Positions 12,012 to 22,806 of a DNA stretch of 64,000 nucleotides are shown one piece after another. Below the pieces are notes generated by a model. It had not been told where the DNA came from and searched no databases. It saw nothing but the letters and a program-made list of their open reading frames with translations. The position numbers and the translations under genes are program-made. The stretch covers positions 3,806,501-3,870,500 of the forward strand of contig JADLSH010000199.1 in NCBI GenBank assembly GCA_016169945.1, read 5' to 3'. The stretch is from Trachythela sp. YZ-2020. Lineage: Eukaryota; Cnidaria; Anthozoa; Malacalcyonacea; Clavulariidae. Position 1 is the stretch's first letter; every line of letters starts with the position of its first letter.

Positions 12012-12019
12012 TGACGTCA
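12012..12019 (+). promoter_or_regulatory. CRE-like site TGACGTCA upstream of gene B
   Basis: This is a perfect palindromic ATF/CREB consensus about 98 bp before the start codon. It is retained at the same place before gene C (29587-29594) and in the inverted promoter copy (20491-20498), although the surrounding bases have diverged. This is suggestive of function. Confidence 0.5.
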
Positions 12020-12116
12020 CTGCACGTACGCTTTCTATCCACCTGCTTTGCTGATAAAACGTTAGCTCACTCTGTTAGTTACTGCCTCACAGAAAGCACG
12101 GTTGTCGAGCTCAATT

Positions 12117-15100
12117 ATGTTGAAAATAATAACGTTATCCTCACTGATGGTTATAATAGCAAGCATTGATTCAAAGAACTGTTCCCCCAAGTATTATGAG
12201 ATCATCAAAAGAGGTGAGTCTGCATCTTTATTTCATAAAAAATGTTTCTATAAAATATGAAAGTCTGTCTAAATTATCAAAGAGGCTAGAAATTGTTTAA
12301 AATTCTATTCCATGCAGTGTTGGAGATCTTCAATCCCTCTAATATTTTTAGGAGGTCCGCCTTTACCTCCAAATGAGATCATATCAAGTCACAAGGTTGA
12401 AAAATCAGTTGTCCAGATAGAATGTTACACTCTCTGCGAAAAAGAACCGAAATGTGTTGGATTCAACTACAAAACAATAATCAGTTTTGAAAACTGCCAA
12501 CTTACCAACGTCACTGAAAAGAGAAACACAACAAAGACAGGATATTGGACATTATTACGTGATGTTGAAGCGGTATGTTATAATTTCGCTAGAAAATTTA
12601 GATATTTGGAAAATACTTGTTTCGGTCTGGTTCTCAAAAATGTACATGTCCAATATACCAGTGCGACATATGTGCAATGGACAAGGAAGACGTCCATTGT
12701 CATTGAACATTTCATCTATTTTTTATTTATTTACAACCTTTGTCAAACAAAACATGCTAGTCTCATGCACAGTCACAGCACTTATTGCTCCATTGCGGGT
12801 ATTCCGCAACTAACATGCAAGTATAAAACATTGTTTACAGAAAGACAAGACAATGTCAAATTTGTTCTGCGATGTTCTGGTATAATAAGTAAACAGATGG
12901 AATTTGAATTGTCCAAAATAGATATATTATAGGTTGACGTAGATGAGACGGTAGGCAGTTAGAAATTCTTGGAGATCTTAGAAAATTTTGCGTACATGCA
13001 GTGGTGTCAGTATATAGTCCTTGGAGGCGTTGCATGGGAAGTGAACAGCAAGAAAAATTTCAGTTCTTGGTTAGAATACCTTCCTCTGAAGTAGCATTAC
13101 TTCAGAAATTGAATAGGAATAGGTTGGAATAACTGTATTTTTATTGTATAATAATGCCAAATCTTATTAAATTGGCAAAACTTATATTATCAAAGATTAG
13201 TTCTGTCTTGATAAAAATCTTAAAGGTGGCAACTGAAAGGAAATTTTACAATGGGGGGCTTAAAGGGGGCTAAGCCCCCCTTCCACGTCTGTCCAATGGA
13301 TCCGGCAAAGGCAATATGAAATGTCCAGTGGATATTTGCGTTTTCAGTGAATATAAACCGCGACTATATACATTGCCATGGGATGTGAAAAACGACCATC
13401 CTTTATGCCTAATAATTTCCATAATTTTAGTATTATCTTAAAGCTTGTTCTTGTCGTTGTTATTTGTGGCTTTAGCGCATGTAATAACTGCACAAGATAG
13501 AATTTTAGTAAAACCCATCATGTTTAGATGCCGCTGCCGGTTAATTATGCCATATATAAAAATTACTTTAATGCTGCAGTTGTTGTTGCTACAGGAGGGA
13601 AAGTTTCATAAAACAATCTTTTGTCCATCGACATCGTTAGCAACAACGCCATTAAATGGCGCCGTATTGATGTATAAACAAATATTAGCAAAATGGCGCA
13701 AGCCTAAACACGGTTAAACGTAACAATAATGCAGGTAAAGTTATTAAATCATTTGACATTTAGAAATTTGCACGGATAGTCATAAATACTCTTTTTTGGC
13801 AAAATGGCTCAATTTTTTCCTTTTATTGGCAAGATAGGTCTATAGTTCAAGTATGGATTTGTTATTGCATCTCAATCAAATTTTTTATTTTCTAAACTCA
13901 TGCAGTTACTAAAAAGGGTATTATTTTAATTCGCGAATCAATATAATCGTTCCATAAAAGTAACCCACCGTTAGAAAGCCAGATGTCTAAGCTTTAAACT
14001 GAACGTACATTAAACGTCTTACTCTAGTATTCGTTTTGAAATGTTTAGGAACCGTTCATTTTTTATATGGGAGCTCCCGTATAGGGAGGGGGGCTGGTGG
14101 AATTTAGTGAGCCCTTTTAAATCTTCAGCATGGCCCACCCCTTCATAGTCAACTTTTTCTCAGTGGTCCGCCCCTAAATAATGATATTTTTCAGATGACG
14201 CCCCCCCTTTCACCTTCTCTCCTAAAAATTCTAAAGAACATGTAACCTTAAAACTCGTTTTTGACATCCGTATAATATACATTCGGAACAATGTATTCGG
14301 CAATTTAGAGATCTATTCGCCCCACCCCCTCCCCCAACCATGAGGGGTTAGATGTGGCCTTGCCAATGGTCGATTGGATCCAATGGACATTCAAATGTCC
14401 GTTGCCGATTTCACTTATCCAATGGACAAATACTCTATTTTTCTATAGCTATAGTTTCTGGCCCACTGAAGTTATTTTCAAACTATTAATATATATAATG
14501 TGTTTGCTCTGTTCAGTTGGGAATATATTCTTGCATATTTAATTATTTATCATGCGAATTACCGAATTTCTTGACGTGTTCTTTTTCGACATTCGAAGTA
14601 TCAACACTACATATCAATATACTGACGACTAGGCGTATTTCTCCGTCTAATAAAAGGAAAATTATGTAGGGTCAATTGGTATTTTATGTCCTAAATGAAC
14701 TTTTAGATTTCGAAAGGCAGAATAGCTATCGCATTTATATAGCCTTATAGGGATAAAACACTGTTTGCCCTAAAAGATTCTAAATTATAAATTTGTCGCA
14801 ACTGCTCCTAGTTAGGTTAGAAATATGTATGTCGTTTTCGCTCACTCATCACTGTGAGTGATACGATCACTCGTCACTGTGCTAACTTATAACTCTGGGT
14901 CATTACAGTTCATTACCCAATATCCCTTCCTTTATTTAAGTCTTTGAAGCTAGCACACTGTCATCTCTTTGCCAAAGCCAGGTCCACCATTTTCAGCTCG
15001 CCTGCACTTTAGTGCAGAAGAGCTATTGCAATAGTCTGGCGTCCGCGTCCAGAGCAGATGCATATAAGGTGAATGTTCAGATGCTAATCAGTCTAATTCA

Positions 15101-18100
15101 ATATTATGTTTAACTTTAATATTTATAATTATGGGAATCAATTTCGTATAGACAAAGAATACGGAGGAAAGAAAGAGAAATAATGACAGTAGAAATTCAG
15201 GTACTGGTTTGCATATCTGAGTATCGCTAAGAATATCACAAGCTATTGTATTTCTAAATCAAGGGCCGAAGTCCTGTCTTTACTGACAGCCAGTGACAAG
15301 TATACCAAAGAATACACGAAAGAATCAGATTGAAACTGCACAGAAACATATACACCCTTCCGAAAAGTACTTTAAATTGGTTATACCGCCTCGCTAACGT
15401 GATGGAGACCTCGGTTTTAGAGCCATTCTTTTTGTTAATGGGACGGAAATCTTATGTAGGACAAAAAGGTATAAAAGCTCACTAGATTTTGATTTTTAGT
15501 ATGAATACAAACTGAGAAAGCATGGCTTCCACGGTTATACCATGTACTTCATGATTAGATCATCAATAACTAGATTAAAGACTATAAAGCCAATGTCTCA
15601 ACACCAAAACGAGGCTCTATAGCCAAGGTTAACTACTTTTCGAAAGGGTGTATTCAGGTCTTATCCAACACTGCTATAACTTCAGCATGTTAACTGGACA
15701 GCGTAGAGAATTTTACGTAGGGAAATTTCAAGCTACTTGTGTCCGTCTTAATAGGATAATATATTTATACTTACATTTTGGCCAATTCGTTTACATATGA
15801 ATGTTTTCTACATTAAGTGTTGCCTTTTGTGACGTTGGTCATGAAATCGCTCAGATCGTATTATTTTCCATTTGACTAGCATTTAACTAATGCCTTGTAA
15901 TGGAATACTATCTATTTTAGATGATTTGCAGATGGCGTCATCTGTTTTACCCAACACCACTATGGTGCCCGTGATATCTTCATTTATTGGAAGTATGGTA
16001 TCTAGTGTATTGAAAACGTCTTTTGTCGATCTACCGTCATCTGTTGCACCATCATCAACCAATCCTGAACCTTCTTCAGCGACAGATCTTGAAACTTATT
16101 CAACTACACTGTCAGATTTTCCAGGTAATTCAATTATATGATATATCATCTGCAGATATTGTTTAATTGTGTCAACCTTAAGACATTCTCAAGTTATTTC
16201 TCTCAAGAAACTCTCACCCATTTCGCACTAACCCTATGGAATATCCTATTAAACACTTCCTATAAACGCGGGTGTAATCCTTCGCTGCATAAAATATACA
16301 TTTTAAATAGAGCGAAAAATATCTATCTTATATGAATGAACGATATGAATCAACAATTTTCAAACTCCAGTACCAAAAAGTTTTATTGTTTCATTCCTTC
16401 GCTAGTAGTGAAGTTATCCAAAGTGCCCTCAGACTCAGCCATCCTGATACTAAATCCATCTTTGAAAACCAGTGTGGGAAAAAGTGCCACTTCAATTCTA
16501 AACAATGTCAGTAACGGATTACCCAAAAGTGTTGCAAGTGGCCTGGGATCTAGTGTATCGAAGACACCAATCGTTGATCTAACATCTAAATCCATTACAC
16601 CATCATCGACCAATCCTGAACCTTCTTCAGTCTCAAATTTTCACATTCATTCATCTACGATTCAAACTACATTGTCACAGCCTTCAGGTATGAAAAATAT
16701 TTATATTATGTCTGTTAATATTATTTAAACATAGCAACTGTCAGACATTCTCCAGCTATATCTTTCAAATAAATTTCCCAATCAAATACTTTAGCTGTCA
16801 GTTTTCCACAATCTCTATGAAATATCCAAAGTGTAGACAAGTGATTTCATTAATACAATAACTTTTGCTAAGAATATGTCTTTTTCATTTACCACTTGAT
16901 CAGGTTTTATGGATTGGACGTCTATGAGCTATTTATTGTATCTACACCAACATGTCGAACCATCGATCGTTTCAGGGTGTTCGCATCCTTGCCATTAAAC
17001 GGTATAGGTATTTGTATTTTTCTGCCCAAGGTATAGAGGTGGCTCCAGAGGTAAATACTTTCTTATCTCCACCTGTTCAATTGATTACACAGGTCTTCGA
17101 GCTTCAAATTGTGGCTTACAAATTGTCTGAAAGGCAAATAGTCTCCAGTGCAAGCGAGTAGCAAGTTCTTGCATATTGCAGAATCAAGTTGCTCACAGTT
17201 TTCTGTGGATTGAAACAGGGGCGTGCTGGAGTCTTTAAAACAACAACGAACAAATCTGCGTGAGCCTCGCAAGATCAAGATGTGTCCTAAGGCTAGGGAG
17301 GGGTTATAACTAATCAAAGTTTAGATTAGGAAAAATAGAAAGTGTAATAATTTTCTGTTCAATTTATAATTTGGGCCCATGATGCCAGTCGCCCACAACG
17401 AGTTCTCGTTGCCTCGTCCCTTACCAGCACGCCCCGTGGCAGTTGAAAACGTTGAAAAAAGAAACTATAGACTCCCCAAGGCTCTCGTGAGCCACGCTCA
17501 GGGTTGAAAACTCGTTGAAGAGGACTATATATTCCCCACAAGGCTCATGAAGCGATGAGCTATCAATAACCTGATCGTCTGCCATCTCGTTCAACTACTA
17601 TATGTTATTAACATCAAAATAATAGGTCATCAAATTTATGCCAGAGAATATTATGCCGATTTGACCAGTTGTTTGCATAACCGCTGGATTGCCCTCGGGC
17701 AACTTCAATCCCATGGTCAACACACTCAACAGATAAAACAAGACGGTCATCAGACTAGCCAACACGCACTTCAGACCAACCAACACGCTCAAGTGTGACA
17801 GCAGCAACAAGCTGCCGGTGAGATCACGCAATATAATCAACAAGTTGACCAACACAGTAACACACCAATAGTACTAAACAGGCCATTCGGGCCTGTTTTT
17901 TAAGGGAGCACAATCGAAGTTATAGGGGGCGCAAGAATAAACATGTTGTTATGTAAACTATATCGTTATGTCAGTAATTCTGATTCGTTCTCGTGTGCGG
18001 GCAAAACTGGTTTCACTGGTTCAGGACTAGAATGCACTGGTAATAATGGAAACCATTTACTGTAGGCCAGGTATAGATATTTACGTTAGAACAGGTACAT

Positions 18101-19483
18101 TAGCATTTGTTATATTGTTACTGAGATCGGCTAGGTCCAATCCATGCCACTCCAATGCTAAGGGACCGGTATAATTGGCGAAAGCTGTTGCGTATACCCT
18201 GCCATTTGTCTTATTTATCTTTATTGTTTCCGTGTGATAGTGGTGTAAATATATGTGTAATTGTAATTGGCAAAGCTAAATAAATGCTACTTATCAATAA
18301 ACCAGAAAAACCTATAGAAAGACAATATCCAGAAATCTGTAACGTCTTAAATCTATTCTGAATTCAACATACTTGTGTTAGTTGATCACATAATCATTAT
18401 GTTTTACATTCAGCGATTGAGAACGAAATGATAGAAGTCACAAACAAGTGATCCAAACACAAAACTGTTTATTATGCTTGTATTAGTAGAGTATACGAAG
18501 CCTATTTCATTCTTATTCGTTTGTATATCTTCAATTATATAGTTATTCCTAGTTGTGCTGATCTCTATAAATCTGGGGTGACACAAGATGGTGTTTACAC
18601 CATCGATCCTGATAGCATGGGATCGTTCCCAGTCAGATGCGATATGACCAGAGACGGAGGTGGATGGACTGTGTTCCAACGAAGAATAAATGGCAGTGAA
18701 GATTTCTATCGAGGATGGGCAGACTATAAAGCAGGCTTTGGCAACTTGAGCGGCGAGTTTTGGCTGGGTTTGGACAAAATACATCGTTTGTCCAAATCTG
18801 GCCAAAATGTTTTAAGGGTTGATTTGATGGATTTCAATGGCACTGAAGGTTACGCTATATATGGAACATTTAGTGTGGCTGACGAATCGGATAAATACAG
18901 ATTGAACATTGGAGATTTTTCAGGTAAATTAAGATCACCCATTCACTGATAACGATAAAATTTCTGGGCAATCGGCAACAATTAATATGGTTTCGAAGGC
19001 AAAGAACGCTGGGATGTAGATAAGATGATAAAACGTCATTAATCTGGAAGAGAAAACAACATTCGAAAACAAACAATTAAGTTACAAAAATAGAACCGTT
19101 ATAACACCAGATATGTTCTCAATTTTCAAAGTCAAATCGTCTGATGATTAAATAGAGTAAAATATTACACAATTAGACTGAAACTTATTACTTTTTACCT
19201 ACGACGTAGTTTTGTTCTTTTCTTAAAAGGTAACGCAGGTGATTCCCTTGCTCATCACAATAACATGCAGTTCACTACCAAGGATAATGATAATGATGAG
19301 TCTGGCGGTAGTTGTGCTACGATGTGGAAAGGCGGCTGGTGGTACTACAGCTGTTATGCGTCCAACCTCAATGGTCTGTACCTGGGAGCAGGTCAGGATC
19401 ATGGCACCGGAATACATTGGAGCCATTGGCAACTTCATTCTCTGAGAAAGACGGAGATGAAAATCCGTCCAAACCAGTTTTAA
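12117..19483 (+). CDS. Gene B: secreted PAN/Apple - Ser/Thr stalk - fibrinogen-domain protein, 6 exons
   Basis: Exons are 12117-12213, 12352-12572, 15932-16124, 16406-16687, 18543-18923 and 19230-19483. All are GT-AG, and phases match at every junction to give 475 aa. Residues 1-18 are a signal peptide. Residues 33-106 are a PAN/Apple-like module (Cys pattern CYTLC...KCVGF...NCQL). Residues 107-264 are a Ser/Thr/Pro-rich stalk made of two exons that are themselves duplicates (shared PSSTNPEPSS). Residues 265-475 are a complete FReD with [22 protein letters not shown] and the terminal Cys420/Cys433 pair. There is no transmembrane segment. It is probably a secreted lectin-type recognition protein; the ligand is unknown. 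The least certain junction is the 15932 acceptor: a competing AG at 15920 would need phase 1. Gene C is its paralogue with identical exon lengths. Confidence 0.82.
14795..14845 (+). mobile_element. SINE family S tail fragment in gene B intron 2
   Basis: The segment 'gtcgcaactgctcctagtta' followed by 'tatgtatgtcgttttcgctc' matches the 3' part of the tRNA-derived SINE. The longer orthologous fragment is at 31297-31388 in gene C. No tRNA head remains. Confidence 0.55.
15349..15654. mobile_element. MITE family M1, copy 2, in gene B intron 2
   Basis: The ends 'tacacccttccgaaaagta' and 'tacttttcgaaagggtgta' are near-perfect inverse complements flanked by TA, as in Tc1/mariner-type elements. It is about 305 bp and non-coding. 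The orthologous copy at 33779-34075 in gene C shows that the insertion predates the duplication. Confidence 0.75.
17877..17905 (+). other. GC hairpin followed by a T run (terminator-like)
   Basis: The sequence 'aaacaggcc attc gggcctgtt' is a perfect 8-9 bp stem with a 4-base loop followed by six T, which resembles a bacterial intrinsic terminator. It ends a copy-1-specific insert (about 17.67-18.2 kb) that includes a Gln/His-rich frame. In this eukaryotic setting it is probably coincidental or part of a mobile element. No bacterial gene is recognised. Confidence 0.3.
17965..18170 (+). pseudogene. Dismembered EGF exon in gene B intron 4
   Basis: The part at 17968-18046 encodes the second half of the gene A EGF exon (SDSFSC then KTGFTGSG then CTG and the donor 'gtaataatgg'), but one EGF Cys has become Gly. 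The first half ('tccaatccatgccactccaa') lies about 90 bp downstream at 18136-18165, in inverted order. The exon is therefore split and reshuffled and cannot encode an EGF module. It suggests the ancestor of B had an EGF before its FReD, as gene A does. Confidence 0.75.
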
Positions 19484-20284
19484 ATCATGAACAACCATTG
19501 AAAACGAACTTTCTACTGCTGCTTTGATAACAGTAATACAAAATTAAATGGGACTATTGGTATATTTTAGTTCTAATTTGGGGTAGTGTTGAACCATTTT
19601 TGAAGACTTAGGAATTGTTAATTTACTCCTTATTGGCTCTTTCAAGTGAGAAATACAATATGGCATAAATTAAACGCATCTATCTTCGTAGTGATTTGTA
19701 TTTTTTAAGCATGTCTCATAAAGTTAATGTGCCAATGCTATGAAAAAATATATGTCTTCTTTTATTTAGTTGGTTTCATTTATTTACTCACGACTCACGA
19801 TGTGTATATTGCTGCAGCTAATGCTGATGTGGTCGTGAATTTACTTCTATGTAACCTAACCCACCCCTCCCTCCTGCCAACATTCCCTGTGCAGGGAGGA
19901 AACTAGATTACCCTGAGAAAACCCACGACTTTCGGTAAAGCGTTGACTGACCATTTCAACATGAAAATCCCTTAAACATATTAATTCACACCTAAATCTT
20001 AACATAATGATTAAATAAATAATCGGCTAGTTTACCTGGTGTAAAAGCAACCAAGCCACGCTCTACTTGCTCATTTAAAGAAAACTTTAGCCGAGCGAAA
20101 GCGTGCGATAGCGATCGCGCACCCTAAAATGCCAGGTCTTCAAATTCCAGACCCTGGATATGGATAAGAGCCTGATTCCTATATCACTTTTATTATATTT
20201 TTAACAACAGTTGTAACAGATTGTGGAAGCCTGACGAATATAGACCTTGCATGCTCGCTTAACTTTGGAACTTTATTTCAATTG
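19484..20284 (+). other. 3' UTR and flank of gene B
   Basis: It is highly similar to 37848-38366 after gene C. It contains a fragment of a second SINE family (19860-19960, 'gaggaaactagattaccc' and 'cccacgactttcggtaaagc'), seen also at 54575-54660, which is absent after gene C. No AATAAA was found and no further gene. Confidence 0.5.
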
Positions 20285-21085
20285 TTCACCGTAATTCTGA
20301 TGATCTCATAATACCTGGGGGAACAGTTCTTTGAATCAATTCTTGCTATTATAACCATCAGTATAAGGTTAAAGTTATTATTTTAAATATGATTGGGGTC
20401 GACAACCGTGCTTTCTCTGAGGCAGTAACTAACAGAGTGAGCTTACGATATAATCGCCAAAGAAGGTGGATAGAAAGCATATACGTGCGGTGACGTCACA
20501 AAGAGGTCCTGAGACAAACAAACTTGTTAAGTTGAATAATTATGCATACCCTATTTTAACTTCAAACCAAGCCGCTTCATTTTGCTTTGTAAATAAATGC
20601 ACTCTTTTCTTTGCTTGGTTTTTCAACACCTCTTCTCGTGATCTCGTAATTTCTGGGAAAACAGTTCTTTCCATGAATGCTTGCAATTAATAACAGAGTA
20701 ACTGACGATATCGTCAATTGAGCAGGTACATGGGTAGCTTTCAGTCATTCAATAAAGTTTAAGCAAATGAAGCCTTCAGATTCTAATTAAACTACTTTAG
20801 GCAGGATGTAGGCTAAATTAAATTTCGATGGCATGAAAATAGTAATATTCGTTGCTCATTTCAATTTCAAACTCAACAGCGACGTTTCCCCTTGTAAATA
20901 TATATATATGCAAATATATATAATAATATATATATTTATTAGATGAGCGTGCATGTTTTACAGTCAATAATTATATAGATTATTGTATAATTATATACCT
21001 TTATTTACTTATTGCATTGCTAAAATGAACTAGCTACGACATAATTACAGGGGTGTAGTTAAAGGGGAGCTTGGGGAAGTTATTC
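20285..21085 (-). pseudogene. Inverted duplicate of the gene B/C promoter and first exon
   Basis: The minus strand of this segment aligns with 29030-29790, covering the upstream flank, the CRE-like site (20491-20498) and the signal-peptide exon of gene C. The exon copy (about 20300-20390, minus) has lost its ATG (now ATA) and carries an indel in the signal peptide. It has no downstream PAN exon, so it is non-coding. It abuts the right end of the gene B duplication unit, placing an inverted promoter between B and C. Confidence 0.8.
20491..20498 (-). promoter_or_regulatory. CRE-like TGACGTCA in the inverted promoter copy
   Basis: This is the third instance of the palindromic octamer kept in the duplicated gene B/C promoters. 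Whether this inverted promoter still drives transcription cannot be seen. Confidence 0.35.
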
Positions 21086-21835
21086 CAATCAATTTCTATT
21101 AAATGTTTGAAGGTCAGACCAGTAATTGCCAATTTTCCTTATGTTTAGGGTGTTATTCTAACCACTGAGCCTTGTTATGATTGCATTTTCTTATCTAAAT
21201 ATAATATTAAGATGATAAAACTGTACATTTTATCAGCCTATAGACCTAGGGCCTTCTTGTTTCAATCAATCAATCAATCAATCAAGCTTTTATTACAAAG
21301 TAAAATACATTGGTATCCTTTCATAATTATGCTCTTCCAAGGAGCCATGATAAAAATACAAGAAAAAAAGAAAAAAAACAAATCAAAGGAGATTAACATG
21401 CAATACCTATCGACATATTTACAACTACTTAATATTAAATTTGAAAATTAGAAAGTGTATTTTCAAAGGTCTTTATTGAAGCCTTATTTCTTATTTCGTC
21501 TGGAAGATCATTCCATATAATTGCTCCACGGTAGCTGAAGCTTCTTTTGCCGGCCTCCGTCTTGGGTCTGGGAGTGAAAATATTGTACGATCTACCTCTT
21601 AGATTATGAGAGTGAACTTGTGAGGTATAGGTTCGAAAATAGTATTAAGCTCGCTAGGATATAAATTATTGAGTGCTTTGTAGACACTAGTTGCGAGATG
21701 TTTGGCACGACGTTGGTCAAGAGTATCCCAACCAAGGCCATGTAGAATATCAGCTGACCTTACGTCATAATCGGAAAAGGTTATTATCCTACCTGTGAGG
21801 TAGTTATCCTACTTGTGAGAGGTAATTTTCCATCT

Positions 21836-22125
21836 ACAAAACCCTTCAATTGTTATTCAATCGAGTGAGATGCCAACAAAATCTAGATATTTACCCACAA
21901 CTTAACATGGCAGTACCCTAGTATATATACATGAACTTGTGGTTAGAGCTCGACAACTGGACCCTGCAGCTCAGTTGGTTAGAGCGCTGCACCGGAATCG
22001 CAGGGCCGCAGGTTCGATTCCTCCCAGGGACCTATAGTTGCATTTTTCGCAGCTGTTCCTGGTTAGGTCTAATAAATGTATATAATTTACACTCAATAAT
22101 TTTCCATCTACAAAACCCTTCAATT
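21836..22125 (+). mobile_element. tRNA-derived SINE, family S, nested in the LINE
   Basis: The tRNA-like part is 21958-22032 with A box 'agctcagttggttagagc' and B box 'ggttcgattcc', followed by the body 'tatagttgcatttttcgcag' and the tail 'ttttccatctacaaaaccc'. A head sequence ('gagatgccaacaaaatctag' and following) precedes the tRNA part. It is nearly identical to 57391-57690. Pol III promoter boxes are intact, but the anticodon loop lacks U33, so it is not a tRNA gene. Confidence 0.85.
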
Positions 22126-22197
22126 ATTATCCTACCGGCCCTGTTTTGTAGTGTTTGGAGTTTGTTAGAAAGTGTTTTACCAAGACAACCCCAAACC

Positions 22198-22806
22198 TCA
22201 CTTCAATAGTCTAAATAGGATCAATAGTCTAAGCATTAAGATCAATATGCATTGGGACACAAAGTTGCGAATCCGCTTTAAGGCCCCCAGACTTGCACTT
22301 ATCTTTTTACAAATAGTATCAATATGAACCTGCCAATTTAAGATTTCATCTATTTCAAGTCCTAGATGTCTATAAGAATGCATCCTTTCAATAGACTGGC
22401 CATCAATTTGAATGTTAAAATGATGTTTCAGGTTATTTAACCTTACTTGACTTCCTAGAATCAAATACTTTGTCTTTTTTGCATTCAAAGTAAGCTTATT
22501 AGCTCGTAGCCACGTTTGTACCTCCCTGAGTTCGCTAGTTAGTTTAAGCTCTAATTCTTTTGGATCTTTAGAACAAACAGTTAGACATCTATCATCGGCA
22601 TACATCATAAGAGACGAGGAAGATAAGCAGGCTTGGAGATCATTGATATAAATTAGAAAGAGTAGGGACCCAATCACTGACCCTTGAGGAACCCCACATG
22701 TAACAGGCAACAAGCTTGACAGAGTGCAATGAATGCTTGTACATTGTTTGCGACCTGTAAGATACGATCTAAACCAATTGATAGAATTAGGATCTACACC
22801 ATGCAA
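22198..22806 (-). CDS. LINE reverse transcriptase fragment (202 aa open)
   Basis: This is the longest open part of the LINE above. It has RT motif B (GVPQGS), motif C YADD, and the thumb region ending in SLGALKRIRNF. It starts mid-domain without the fingers region and lacks an endonuclease, so it is a transposon relic and not a host gene. Confidence 0.8.
   Translation of the reverse strand: MHGVDPNSINWFRSYLTGRKQCTSIHCTLSSLLPVTCGVPQGSVIGSLLFLIYINDLQACLSSSSLMMYADDRCLTVCSKDPKELELKLTSELREVQTWLRANKLTLNAKKTKYLILGSQVRLNNLKHHFNIQIDGQSIERMHSYRHLGLEIDEILNWQVHIDTICKKISASLGALKRIRNFVSQCILILMLRLLILFRLLK

Larger units (their letters stand above)
11872..20292 (+). repeat. Segmental duplication, copy 1 (contains gene B)
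   Basis: Homology to 29483-38366 runs from about 240 bp upstream of the gene B start to about 800 bp past its stop and includes introns. The left edge follows the 'ggagtgcatttatttac' block and the right edge is near 'ttcaattgttcaccgt'. Copies differ by insertions. Copy 1 alone has about 570 bp at 12720-13290, about 400 bp near 13900-14340 and the 17.68-18.2 kb insert. Copy 2 has four separately listed insertions. Confidence 0.85.

Noticed and set aside
12312..12932. 206-codon frame covering the PAN exon and beyond
   Set aside because: The frame reads through the 'gcg|gtatgt' donor into the intron. In the gene C copy the read-through part is shifted and stops early, while the exon itself is conserved.
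17877..17905. Functional bacterial transcription terminator or bacterial contamination
   Set aside because: Flanking sequence is continuous with the lectin intron, and no bacterial gene or ribosome-binding site is present.
21958..22032. tRNA gene
   Set aside because: Pol III boxes and cloverleaf traces are present, but the anticodon loop lacks U33, stems are mismatched, and the sequence is embedded in a repeated SINE body.
22806..22806. Intact LINE able to transpose
   Set aside because: No endonuclease or 5' ORF was found. Frameshifts and a nested SINE break the RT, and the neighbouring LINE has FANDTT instead of an intact catalytic pair.
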